Below are positions 42,398 through 49,804 of a stretch of DNA of 64,000 nucleotides, piece after piece. Under the pieces are notes generated by a model. That model had not been told where the DNA came from. It saw only the letters and a list, made by a program, of their open reading frames with translations, and made no database searches. The stretch comes from Frankiales bacterium (lineage in GTDB: Bacteria > Actinomycetota > Actinomycetes > Mycobacteriales > SCTD01). Location: NCBI GenBank assembly GCA_025464695.1, contig JAODNQ010000270.1:27674-91673 (forward strand), in the 5' to 3' direction. The translations under genes and the position numbers were made by a program. Positions within the stretch are counted from its first letter, which is position 1, and the number at the start of each line of letters is the position of its first letter.

Positions 42398-42879
42398 CGG
42401 TCCACCAGACGATCGAGGCGGCCCTGCTCGACAACGCCCTCGACTTCCACTCGCCCACCGAGGGCTCGTTCTTCGTCAAGCTCCCGGGCACGCACAAGCT
42501 CTTCACCAACGTCTGGCTCGTCGCGGGTGCGCACTCGCTGCTCGTCGAGGCGTTCGTCTGCCGCAAGCCGGACGAGAACCACGAGGAGTTCCAGCGGTTC
42601 CTGCTGCGCAAGAACGCGCGCATGTACGCCGTGGCGTTCTCGATGGACGCCGTCGGCGACGTCTACCTGGTGGGGCGGCTGCCGCTGCACTCGGTGACCG
42701 CCGACGAGGTCGACCGCATCCTCGGCGCCGTCCTCGAGTACGCCGACTCCACCTTCGACAGCCTGCTGGAGCTCGGGTTCGCCGGCTCGATCAAGCGGGA
42801 GTGGGCCTGGCGGCAGAAGAACGGCGAGTCGACGGCGAACCTCGCCGCGTTCGCCCGGTTCGCGTCCCCGGACGCTTGA
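42394..42879 (+). CDS. YbjN-domain protein
   Basis: This cytoplasmic protein of 161 residues belongs to the YbjN/type III secretion chaperone-like fold family. The segments [20 protein letters not shown] and [20 protein letters not shown] with [11 protein letters not shown] and [16 protein letters not shown] are typical of the actinobacterial YbjN gene next to mshA. GTG at 42394 overlaps the mshA stop. The function is unsettled; roles in stress response or as a chaperone have been proposed for the family. It is followed by a diverged paralogue that overlaps it in turn. Confidence 0.85.
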   Translation: MTVHQTIEAALLDNALDFHSPTEGSFFVKLPGTHKLFTNVWLVAGAHSLLVEAFVCRKPDENHEEFQRFLLRKNARMYAVAFSMDAVGDVYLVGRLPLHSVTADEVDRILGAVLEYADSTFDSLLELGFAGSIKREWAWRQKNGESTANLAAFARFASPDA

Positions 42880-43403
42880 GCGAGCCGAGCGCCGTCGTCT
42901 GGGAGCTCGACGGCCGGCTGCTGTCCCTGCTGACCGAGCTCGGCGTCCCGTTCGAGCGGGTCGAGGCGGGCGCGTACGCCGTCGAGCTGCACGGGACCCG
43001 CCGCCCCCGCACCTGGCTGTGGTTGATCGCCGGGGAGCAGGCCGTGCAGCTCGAGGCCTTCGTCATGCACATGATCAGCGGCGCCGACGTCGGCCGCGTG
43101 TCCGCGCACCTGCTGCGGCGCAACCTCGGGCTGCGCACCGTCCACTACGCCACCGACGACGTCGGGGACCTGTTCCTCGTCGGGTCGCTGCCGCTGGAGG
43201 CGCTGTCGGAGCGCGGCGTCGACGGGGTGCTGGGGGAGGTGCTGTCGCTGCTCGAGACCGACGGGCCGAAGCTGCAGCAGCTCGCCTACGGCGCCGCGCT
43301 GGACAGGGACGAGAGCCTGGCGGCGAAGGTGCGGGCCGACGGGGCGGGGCGACGGCCGGCGGGGACGCCGGACCGGGCGCCGCGCAGGGACGTGCGGCGG
43401 TAG
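42876..43403 (+). CDS. Second YbjN-domain protein
   Basis: This protein of 175 residues is a diverged paralogue of its upstream neighbour. Equivalent segments are WLIAGEQAVQLEAFVMHMIS, HLLRRNLGLRTVHYATDDVG, GDLFLVGSLPLEALS and LLETDGPKLQQLAYG. The start must be TTG at 42876, overlapping the previous stop as TTGA; no ATG or GTG keeps the full domain. The last 30 residues are Arg/Pro-rich and disordered. Two adjacent YbjN genes after mshA suggest the products may work as a heterodimer, which is inference. Confidence 0.8.
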   Translation: MSEPSAVVWELDGRLLSLLTELGVPFERVEAGAYAVELHGTRRPRTWLWLIAGEQAVQLEAFVMHMISGADVGRVSAHLLRRNLGLRTVHYATDDVGDLFLVGSLPLEALSERGVDGVLGEVLSLLETDGPKLQQLAYGAALDRDESLAAKVRADGAGRRPAGTPDRAPRRDVRR

Positions 43404-43609
43404 GAGGGGGGCTCGGCCCTGCAACCCTCGCCGGCCGGCCCGGATCGCGTCGTCGCGGTGATCCCAGGGTATGACGGCGGGACGCACTCCCGCGACGGTC
43501 GCCACGTCAGTTGGTGACGAACTGTCAGCCCACCGCCCTAAGGTGCGGGAAGGGCAGCCGATGGTGAAGCTGTTGGATGACTCAGAGCCACGAACCTGGA
43601 GGTGACCCC

Positions 43610-43810
43610 GTGAGCATCGCTGATGACGTAACTGCTGGCGTGCAGGAGATGCCGGTCGACGAGGGTCGGCGACTGCTGGACGAGGCCGCTCGCCGCAAGC
43701 TCGGCATGAGCGGACCAGAGTTCGCAGAGGCCTGGGACCAGGGGCGCTTCGCAGACCAGGACTCGGCCGCGGTCAACGAGGTAGCCATGCTCCTTCCCTT
43801 TGGCCGGTAG
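43610..43810 (+). CDS. Small protein, first gene of a two-gene module
   Basis: This acidic protein of 66 residues has its GTG at 43610, preceded by a clear TGGAGGTGA site. It is helical: GRRLLDEAARRKLGMSGPEF then AEAWDQGRF, ending in VAMLLPFGR. About 15 of 66 codons end in A or T, far more than in the flanking genes, which points to horizontal acquisition. The next gene overlaps it by 11 bases. Size, order and overlap recall antitoxin genes, but there is no DNA-binding motif and no proven relative. The interval 43404-43609 before it has no gene. Confidence 0.65.
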   Translation: MSIADDVTAGVQEMPVDEGRRLLDEAARRKLGMSGPEFAEAWDQGRFADQDSAAVNEVAMLLPFGR

Positions 43811-44360
43811 CAGTCCAGCAGAAGCAGTACAGAACTTCGTGGGGCCGCTCCAACGGGCGCTGTCCTGCGTCACGGACTCGGTCCTGGTAGTCAGCCCTGG
43901 TGGCTACCAGCTCAACGAGGACGGCCCGCCCCACGGCGTGCTCCTGAACCGGGGCGACGCGGTGCGCCTGCCGGGGGCCAACAAGCCCTGTCTCCACGTC
44001 AGCCTGCACTACCAGGTCGTGCGTGTCGACGACGCTGACCGGGGCCCGTTCAAGGTCCGGACGAGGGCCTACCGCTACCACGTCCTCACAGACGACGGCA
44101 CCGAGTCGATGCTGTTCCACTGGCATCCGGACGGCAAGAGCACCTTCGCCCGGCCACACCTTCACGTGGGCGGTGCCCTGCTGCAGAGGGATGCCGTCAT
44201 CAGCCGAAAGGCGCACGTTCCCAGCGGCCGGGTGGCCCTGGAGATGGTCATCGGGATGCTCATCCGCGAGTACGCGGTAGTGCCCAGGCGTGCGGATCAC
44301 GAGGCGGTCCTCGACGAGTGTCTGACCCGGTTCGAGCGATGGCGCACCTGGTCGTCATAG
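43800..44360 (+). CDS. HxH-motif protein, second gene of a two-gene module
   Basis: This protein of 186 residues overlaps the preceding gene by 11 bases if it starts at TTG 43800. The core is KVRTRAYRYHVLTDDGTESM, then LFHWHPDGKSTFARPHLHVG, then VPSGRVALEMVIGMLIREYA and a C-terminal helix with HEAVLDECLTRFERW. The Tyr/His-rich strands resemble what I recall of the DUF6516/TumE type of putative toxins. That resemblance is weak and from memory. There is no signal peptide or membrane segment. Codon bias is lower than in neighbours. Function unknown. Confidence 0.65.
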   Translation: MAGSSPAEAVQNFVGPLQRALSCVTDSVLVVSPGGYQLNEDGPPHGVLLNRGDAVRLPGANKPCLHVSLHYQVVRVDDADRGPFKVRTRAYRYHVLTDDGTESMLFHWHPDGKSTFARPHLHVGGALLQRDAVISRKAHVPSGRVALEMVIGMLIREYAVVPRRADHEAVLDECLTRFERWRTWSS

Positions 44361-44477
44361 ACAGGCCGAGTGGTCATGGTGACCCACTTCGGCTCGGCGA
44401 ACGGGAGATCTCTCAGCCGGTGACGGCCCTGAGTCCGTTCTCTTGCAACCCGGCGAAGTCAACCTGGCGAAGCGGCG
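44361..44477. other. Gene-free gap after the two-gene module
   Basis: No gene, terminator or promoter could be supported here. Base composition remains lower than in the flanking backbone, suggesting that the acquired segment extends to about 44.5 kb. Confidence 0.3.
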
Positions 44478-44834
44478 GTGATTACCACGTCACCCGAGCC
44501 CGGCGGCTCGTCTGAGCCACGGGCGGCCTACGCCGGTCATGCCCCGACCGTGCAGTGCGCGGGCGAGAGCGAGGGCGCGGGGTGCTCATGCGGGGACACG
44601 CGCGGCTGCGCACCGCGCGGGACCGCGTCCGTCGGCCTGGCTATCGTGGTCGGCGACGTCCTCGGCACCCTGCTGTGGACGTCCGTGCTGGCGTTCCTGG
44701 GCTGGGTCGTCGGGCGGCCTGCACTGGACCTGCTCGACACCGTCGACCACTACGCCCTGGCGATCACCGTGGGCGTGCTGGTCGTGCTCGTGGCCGTGCG
44801 GAGCCTGCGGAGGCGCGCCCGGCCCGGCCGGTGA
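44478..44834 (+). pseudogene. DedA-like C-terminal fragment
   Basis: The last 65 residues of this frame contain two transmembrane helices ([20 protein letters not shown] and [19 protein letters not shown]) separated by [14 protein letters not shown], then a basic end. This corresponds to the C-terminal quarter of DedA-family membrane proteins (GNxxGxxxWxxxxxxLGYxxG, then a final helix). The first 50 residues are Cys/Gly-rich and unlike DedA. Either this is the stump of a dedA gene interrupted by the lower-GC module to its left, or a small two-helix protein starting at GTG 44646. Confidence 0.4.
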
Positions 44835-44883
44835 GCGCCACCCCCGCTGCGCCCTCCCGGCGCGACTGCGGCACGATCGTCGG

Positions 44884-45630
44884 ATGGCCACCCTCGTGCT
44901 GCTCCGCCACGGCGAGAGCCAGTGGAACAAGAAGAACCTGTTCACCGGCTGGGTCGACGTCGACCTCACCGAGCTCGGCGAGGAGCAGGCGCGCCTCGGC
45001 GGGCTCGAGCTGAAGAAGGCCGGCGTCCTGCCGACCGTCGTCCACACGTCGCTCATGACCCGCGCGATCCGCACCGCGAACATCGCCCTCGAGTCGTGCG
45101 AGCGGAACTGGCTGCCGGTCAAGCGCCACTGGCGGCTCAACGAGCGCCACTACGGCGACCTGCAGGGCAAGGACAAGAAGGCCGTCCGCGACCAGTACGG
45201 CGCGGAGCAGTTCCAGCTGTGGCGCCGCTCCTACGACACCCCGCCGCCGCCCATCGAGGCAGGCAGCGAGTGGGACGTCAGCACCGACGAGCGCTACGCC
45301 CTGCTCGCCCGCGACCTCGTGCCGCGCACCGAGTGCCTCAAGGACGTCGTGCACCGGCTGCTGCCGTACTGGTACGACGCCATCGTCCCGGACCTGCGGG
45401 CCGGGCAGACCGTCCTGGTCGCGGCCCACGGCAACTCCCTGCGCGCCCTCGTCAAGCACCTCGACGGGCTGAGCGAGGACGACGTCGTCGGCCTCAACAT
45501 CCCCACGGGCCAGCCGCTGCGGTACGACCTCGACGACGACACGCTCGCCCCGACCGTCCCGGGCGGCACCTACCTCGACCCGGAGGCGGCAGCGGCGGCG
45601 GCCGCAGCGGTAGCGGCCCAGGGCCACTGA
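44884..45630 (+). CDS. gpmA: 2,3-bisphosphoglycerate-dependent phosphoglycerate mutase
   Basis: This glycolytic enzyme of 248 residues interconverts 3- and 2-phosphoglycerate. The N-terminal [19 protein letters not shown] contains the phospho-accepting His (RHGE). [37 protein letters not shown] and [20 protein letters not shown] (second catalytic His) are all present, as is [15 protein letters not shown]. Length and start (ATG 44884) are standard apart from an Ala-rich C-terminal extension. It lies in the conserved order mshA-ybjN-gpm-senX3-regX3. Confidence 0.96.
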   Translation: MATLVLLRHGESQWNKKNLFTGWVDVDLTELGEEQARLGGLELKKAGVLPTVVHTSLMTRAIRTANIALESCERNWLPVKRHWRLNERHYGDLQGKDKKAVRDQYGAEQFQLWRRSYDTPPPPIEAGSEWDVSTDERYALLARDLVPRTECLKDVVHRLLPYWYDAIVPDLRAGQTVLVAAHGNSLRALVKHLDGLSEDDVVGLNIPTGQPLRYDLDDDTLAPTVPGGTYLDPEAAAAAAAAVAAQGH

Positions 45631-45648
45631 TGCCCCGGGAGCGCTGAG

Positions 45649-46278
45649 GTGCCGCGCAGGAAGCGCGCGGACTACCGGGCCCCGTCGGTCCGGCCCCGCG
45701 AGCCGCGGCTCGCGCCGGCGGCGACACCCGACGACGACGCCCCGGTGTCGTACTTCCCGCCCGGCACCTGGCGCAAGGTGCTGCTCGGCGGCGGGATCGG
45801 CGCGGCCGGGCTGGTCGCCCTGTTCCTCGCGTCCCTGCTCAACGACTCGGGCGACCGCGCGCAGGAGAAGGCCCTCACCCGGGGCAGCTGCACGGTCGAC
45901 GCCCGCACCGACCCGGGCAGTGCGCACGTGGCGTCGCCGGCGTTCCGCACCGACCCGCCCGCGGGCGGCGACCACCTCGACGGCGACGTCGCCCCCGGCA
46001 CGTACGCGGGCGCGGACGTCCCGCCCGACGGCGCCCTGGTGCACGCGATGGCGCAGGGACGGGTCGTCCTGTGGCACCGGCCGGGCGTGGGGACGACCGA
46101 GGCGGCGGACCTCGTCCGCGCGCACCGCAAGGACGTCGTCGTCGTGGAGCGCGCCTCGCTGCCCGTGCCGCTCGCGCTGACGGCCTGGCACTCCCGGCTG
46201 CTCTGCCAGGCCCCCGAGCCCGCCGTGCTCGAGCGCTTCACCGACACGCGGAAGGGCTCCGGCCCGGAGCAGGACTAG
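45649..46278 (+). CDS. DUF3105-like membrane protein
   Basis: This protein of 209 residues has a basic cytoplasmic N-terminus, one transmembrane helix (VLLGGGIGAAGLVALFLASL) and an extracytoplasmic domain. PPAGGDHLDGDVAPGTYAGA and ALVHAMAQGRVVLWHRPG resemble the PPxSGxHxxxxxxxGxY and VHxLEHGxVxxxY motifs of DUF3105, though less conserved than usual. A Cys near residue 83 and one near residue 185 could form a disulphide. It follows gpmA by 18 bp and shares a CTAG stop with phoU. Function unknown. Confidence 0.7.
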   Translation: MPRRKRADYRAPSVRPREPRLAPAATPDDDAPVSYFPPGTWRKVLLGGGIGAAGLVALFLASLLNDSGDRAQEKALTRGSCTVDARTDPGSAHVASPAFRTDPPAGGDHLDGDVAPGTYAGADVPPDGALVHAMAQGRVVLWHRPGVGTTEAADLVRAHRKDVVVVERASLPVPLALTAWHSRLLCQAPEPAVLERFTDTRKGSGPEQD

Positions 46279-46925
46279 ACGGGGGCGACGCGCTCGCCGG
46301 TCACGAGGTAGACGACCCGGCGGGCCACCGAGACGGCGTGGTCGGCGAACCGCTCGTAGTAGCGGCCACACAGCGTGATGTCGATCGCCGCCTCGACGCC
46401 GTCGGCCCATGCGTCGTCGAGGATGGTGGAGAACAGCCGGCGGTGCAGGTCGTCCATGACGTCGTCGTCGCTCTCGAGCTCCGCGGCGAGCGACAGGTCG
46501 CGGCCGGCGATGACGCTGCCCGCCTTGGCCACGATCTCCTCCGCGACGTGCCCCATCTTGAGCACCGTCGAGCGCAGCGCCGGCGGGACGGCGGACGACG
46601 GGTAGCGGCGTCGGGCGACCTTCGCCACGTGGACGGCGTTGTCGCCCATGCGCTCGAGGTCGGCGACCATGCGCAGGCTCGTGACCAGGGTGCGCAGGTC
46701 GCTGGCGACCGGCTGCTGCCGGGCCATGAGGTCGAAGGCGCGCTCCTCGACGGAGTGGTACAGCTCGTCGACCACGAGGTCGGCGGCGATGACGGTCTCC
46801 GCCATCTGCAGGTCGGCGTCGAGCAGGGCCGTCGTCGCGCGGCTCATGGCCGACCCGACGAGGTTCGTCATCTCGACCAGCGAGGCGGAGATGGCGTCGA
46901 GCTCGTCGTGGTAGGCGTCGCGCAT
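46275..46925 (-). CDS. phoU: Phosphate signalling regulator PhoU
   Basis: This cytoplasmic helical protein of 216 residues has the two three-helix PhoU repeats. Each carries the metal-binding E/D-xxxD motif (DLERMGDNAVHVAKVARRR in the first, RYYERFADHAVSVARRVVYL in the second). It links the phosphate transporter to the SenX3-RegX3 two-component system and represses the response when phosphate is plentiful. The ATG at 46925 lies 134 bp from the divergent senX3. The pst genes are not in the window. Confidence 0.95.
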   Translation of the reverse strand: MRDAYHDELDAISASLVEMTNLVGSAMSRATTALLDADLQMAETVIAADLVVDELYHSVEERAFDLMARQQPVASDLRTLVTSLRMVADLERMGDNAVHVAKVARRRYPSSAVPPALRSTVLKMGHVAEEIVAKAGSVIAGRDLSLAAELESDDDVMDDLHRRLFSTILDDAWADGVEAAIDITLCGRYYERFADHAVSVARRVVYLVTGERVAPV

Positions 46926-47059
46926 GGGTGCACCGTAGGCGAGCGTGCGCGCCCTCGGCGGGCAGGGCGGCGACGTCGGGGTGGACAGCAGGTGAACAGC
47001 GGGTGCGGGCACCGCCCGGGCGCCCGGAACAGGGTGCGGACGGTCCTACTGTGCGGCAG

Positions 47060-48202
47060 GTGGACGTGCTGCTGACCCTGCTCGCGGTGCTCGTCGCCGT
47101 CGCGGTCGGGGTGCTCGTCGGACGGCGGACCGCCGCGACCCCGCCGTCGCCGGTGCCGCCGGTGACCGTGCCCCTGGTGCCCGGCGCCCGCGACGTGCTG
47201 CAGGCGCTGCCCCTGGCGGTGCTCGTCGTCGACGTGTCGCACGAGGTCCTGCTCGCCAACCGCGCGGCCGACGAGCTCGGCCTCGTGCAGGGGGGCGTGC
47301 TGGCGGCGCTGCCGCAGCTGCGCCGGCTGGTCGACCACAGCCGCCGCACCGGCACGCCCCAGGAGACCGAGCTGCAGGCCCCGTTCTCCCAGCCGGGGCG
47401 CGCGCCCGCCGTCTTCCGCGCCCGGCTCGCCCCCGTCGGCGACGGCACGGTCGCGGTGCTGCTCGAGGACGTGACCGAGGCCCGCCGGGTCGAGGCCGTC
47501 CGCCGCGACTTCGTCGCCAACGTCAGCCACGAGCTCAAGACGCCGGTCGGGGCGATGGGCCTGCTGGCCGAGGCGCTGGTCGGGGCGAGCGAGGACCCGG
47601 TGGCCGTCCGCCGCTTCGGGGCGCGCGTGCAGAAGGAGTCGGGACGGCTGGCCCGGCTCGTGCAGGAGCTCATCGACCTGTCGCGGCTGCAGGGCGCCGA
47701 CCCGCTGCCCGACCCGGAGCGGGTGAGCCTCGACAGCGTCGTCGCCGAGGCCGTTGACCGCGCCCGCGTGGTCGCGAGCGCCCGGGGCATCGACATCGCC
47801 CGCGGAGGTGCGCGCGGCCTCACGGTGCTCGGCAGCGAGCAGCAGCTCGTGACGGCGCTGGCGAACCTGCTCGACAACGCCGTCCACTACAGCCCCGACG
47901 GCACGCGGGTCGGCGTCGCCGTGCGGTGCGAGCAGGGGGCGGTCGAGGTCAGCGTCAGCGACCAGGGCATCGGGATCGCGGAGCACGACCTCGAGCGCGT
48001 CTTCGAGCGCTTCTACCGGGCCGACCCGGCCCGCAGCCGGGCCACCGGCGGCACCGGGCTGGGCCTGGCCATCGTCAAGCACGTCGCCACCAACCACGGC
48101 GGGGAGGTGACGGTGTGGAGCTCCGAGGGCCACGGCTCGACGTTCACCCTCCGCCTGCCGACGGCACCCGTTGTCGCCCCCGAGGACGAGGATCCCGCAT
48201 GA
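47060..48202 (+). CDS. senX3: Sensor histidine kinase SenX3
   Basis: This membrane-bound kinase of 380 residues senses phosphate limitation. One N-terminal transmembrane helix (VLLTLLAVLVAVAVGVLVG) is followed by a degenerate PAS domain (about 50-150), the phospho-acceptor RRDFVANVSHELKTPVGAMG, and the ATPase boxes LANLLDNAVHYSPDG (N), VSDQGIGIAEHDLERVFERF (G1/F) and GGTGLGLAIVKHVATNHGG (G2). The GTG at 47060 is preferred; 47051 is an alternative. Only one membrane helix is evident. It overlaps regX3 by four bases. Confidence 0.94.
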   Translation: MDVLLTLLAVLVAVAVGVLVGRRTAATPPSPVPPVTVPLVPGARDVLQALPLAVLVVDVSHEVLLANRAADELGLVQGGVLAALPQLRRLVDHSRRTGTPQETELQAPFSQPGRAPAVFRARLAPVGDGTVAVLLEDVTEARRVEAVRRDFVANVSHELKTPVGAMGLLAEALVGASEDPVAVRRFGARVQKESGRLARLVQELIDLSRLQGADPLPDPERVSLDSVVAEAVDRARVVASARGIDIARGGARGLTVLGSEQQLVTALANLLDNAVHYSPDGTRVGVAVRCEQGAVEVSVSDQGIGIAEHDLERVFERFYRADPARSRATGGTGLGLAIVKHVATNHGGEVTVWSSEGHGSTFTLRLPTAPVVAPEDEDPA

Positions 48203-48879
48203 CCCGAGTGCTGCTGGTCGAGGACGAGGAGTCCTTCTCGGACCCGCTGAGCTACCTGCTCGAGCAGGAGGGGTTCGAGGTCGCCGTCGCGGCCACCGGC
48301 CCCGCCGCGCTGGAGGAGTTCGACCGCGGGGGCGCCGACCTGGTGCTGCTCGACCTGATGCTGCCCGGGCTGTCCGGCACCGAGGTGTGCCGCCAGCTGC
48401 GGCAGCGGTCGTCCGTCCCGGTGATCATGCTGACGGCGCGCGACAGCGAGATCGACAAGGTCGTCGGGCTGGAGCTGGGGGCCGACGACTACGTCACGAA
48501 GCCGTACTCGACCCGGGAGCTCCTGGCCCGGATGCGCGCGGTGCTGCGCCGCGGGGCCGAGCCGGAGGAGGCCGCGGGCGCGGTGCTGCAGGCCGGGCCG
48601 GTCCGGATGGACGTCGAGCGCCACACGGTCGCGGTCTCGGGGCAGCCGGTGTCGCTGCCGCTCAAGGAGTTCGACCTGCTCGAGCTGCTGCTGCGCAACG
48701 CCGGCCGGGTGCTGACCCGCGGCCAGCTCATCGACCGGGTCTGGGGCGCGGACTACGTCGGCGACACCAAGACGCTGGACGTGCACGTGAAGCGGCTGCG
48801 CGCCAAGGTCGAGCCCGACCCTGGCGCTCCCCGGCACCTGGTCACGGTGCGAGGGCTGGGCTACAAGTTCGAGGCCTGA
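48199..48879 (+). CDS. regX3: Response regulator RegX3
   Basis: This OmpR/PhoB-type response regulator of 226 residues activates phosphate-starvation genes. The receiver domain has the acidic pocket VLLVEDEESFSD, the phospho-accepting Asp in LVLLDLMLPGLSGTEV, the switch Thr in MLTARDSEID and the Lys in DDYVTKPYSTRELLARM. The C-terminal winged helix includes LPLKEFDLLELLLRNAGRVL and TKTLDVHVKRLRAKVEPDPG. The ATG at 48199 overlaps the senX3 stop as ATGA. Its last codons and stop were copied in tandem downstream. Confidence 0.95.
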   Translation: MTRVLLVEDEESFSDPLSYLLEQEGFEVAVAATGPAALEEFDRGGADLVLLDLMLPGLSGTEVCRQLRQRSSVPVIMLTARDSEIDKVVGLELGADDYVTKPYSTRELLARMRAVLRRGAEPEEAAGAVLQAGPVRMDVERHTVAVSGQPVSLPLKEFDLLELLLRNAGRVLTRGQLIDRVWGADYVGDTKTLDVHVKRLRAKVEPDPGAPRHLVTVRGLGYKFEA

Positions 48880-48986
48880 CCCGGTCCGGTACTGGGCCAC
48901 ACGTCCGAGGCCTGACCCGGTCCGGTACTGGGCTACACGTCCGAGGCCTGGCCGGTCCGGTACCGGGCTACACGTACGAGGCCTAG
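48857..48986 (+). repeat. Tandem 36-bp repeats copied from the regX3 3' end
   Basis: Units at 48871-48906, 48907-48942 and 48943-48977 (the last 35 bp and slightly diverged) follow each other without spacers. A partial copy runs to 48986. Each begins GAGGCCTGA and contains GGGCTACACGTCC, which mirrors GGGCTACAAGTTC, the codons just before the real regX3 stop. The array thus repeats the end of the gene including its stop codon. Confidence 0.9.
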
Positions 48987-49804
48987 GAGGGCTGCGCCGG
49001 CTCCGCGCCGCCCGCGCCCTGCAGCGGCAGCCCGGCCTCCCGGGCCGCCGTCGTCGCCGGATGGGTCAGCCCGCCCGTCCCGCGCAGGGCGAGCAGCCGG
49101 ACGAGCTCGTCGTAGGCCGGCTGCCCGAGCAGCGCCGCGATCTCGGGCCCGTAGGTGACGTACAGCGGCTCGGCCCCGACGTGGGCGACCGGCGACGACG
49201 TGCACCACCAGTGGAGGTCGGCGCCGCCGGGGCCCCAGCCGCGGCGGTCGAACTCGCCGAGCGCGGTCACGAGCACGCGCGTCTCGTCGGGCCGGTCGAC
49301 CCACTCCTGCTCGCGGCGCACCGGCAGCTGCCAGCAGACGTCGGGCTTGGTCTCGAGCGGGTGCCGCCCGGTGCGCAGCGCGAGGGCGTGCAGGCTGCAC
49401 CCCTCCCCGCCGGAGAACCCCGGCCGGTTGAGGAACACGCAGGCGCCGTCGACCACGCGGGTGCGCCGCGCGGGCTCGCCCTCGAGGTCGTCGTCCTCGC
49501 TGATGCCGTCCCGCCGCCCGACGTCGGCGTGCTGCCAGTCCTTCTTCTTGAGCAGCTTCGCGAACCGCTCGGTGCGGGCCTCGTCGTCGGGGTCGCTGTA
49601 GAACGCGCCATGGCTGCAGCAGCCGTCGTCGGGGCGGCCCTCGACCACGCCGGCGCAGCCGCTGCCGTAGACGCAGGTCCACGACGACAGCAGCCAGGTG
49701 AGGTCGGCCCGGACGACGTGGGCGGGGTCGGCGGGGTCGACGAACTCGAGCCAGTCGCGGGGGAAGTCGGGCGGGACCTCGGGCAGGCCCAGGAAGGTGG
49801 TCAC
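48983..49804 (-). CDS. Cys-rich conserved hypothetical protein
   Basis: This protein of 273 residues starts with GTG at 49804, overlapping the end of the upstream phosphatase gene. A Cys/His-rich first third ([25 protein letters not shown]) and two later Cys ([11 protein letters not shown] and [14 protein letters not shown]) plus PDVCWQLPV suggest a metal or Fe-S site, reminiscent of YkgJ/DUF3109-type proteins. Trp/Asp motifs are common at the C-terminal end. There is no signal peptide. The stop codon lies in the last partial unit of the regX3-derived repeat array. The function is unknown. Translational coupling to the phosphatase gene is likely. Confidence 0.72.
   Translation of the reverse strand: MTTFLGLPEVPPDFPRDWLEFVDPADPAHVVRADLTWLLSSWTCVYGSGCAGVVEGRPDDGCCSHGAFYSDPDDEARTERFAKLLKKKDWQHADVGRRDGISEDDDLEGEPARRTRVVDGACVFLNRPGFSGGEGCSLHALALRTGRHPLETKPDVCWQLPVRREQEWVDRPDETRVLVTALGEFDRRGWGPGGADLHWWCTSSPVAHVGAEPLYVTYGPEIAALLGQPAYDELVRLLALRGTGGLTHPATTAAREAGLPLQGAGGAEPAQPS

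Noticed and set aside
48857..48986. CRISPR array
   Set aside because: The repeats are directly contiguous, have no unique spacers and derive from the regX3 coding end. No cas genes are near.
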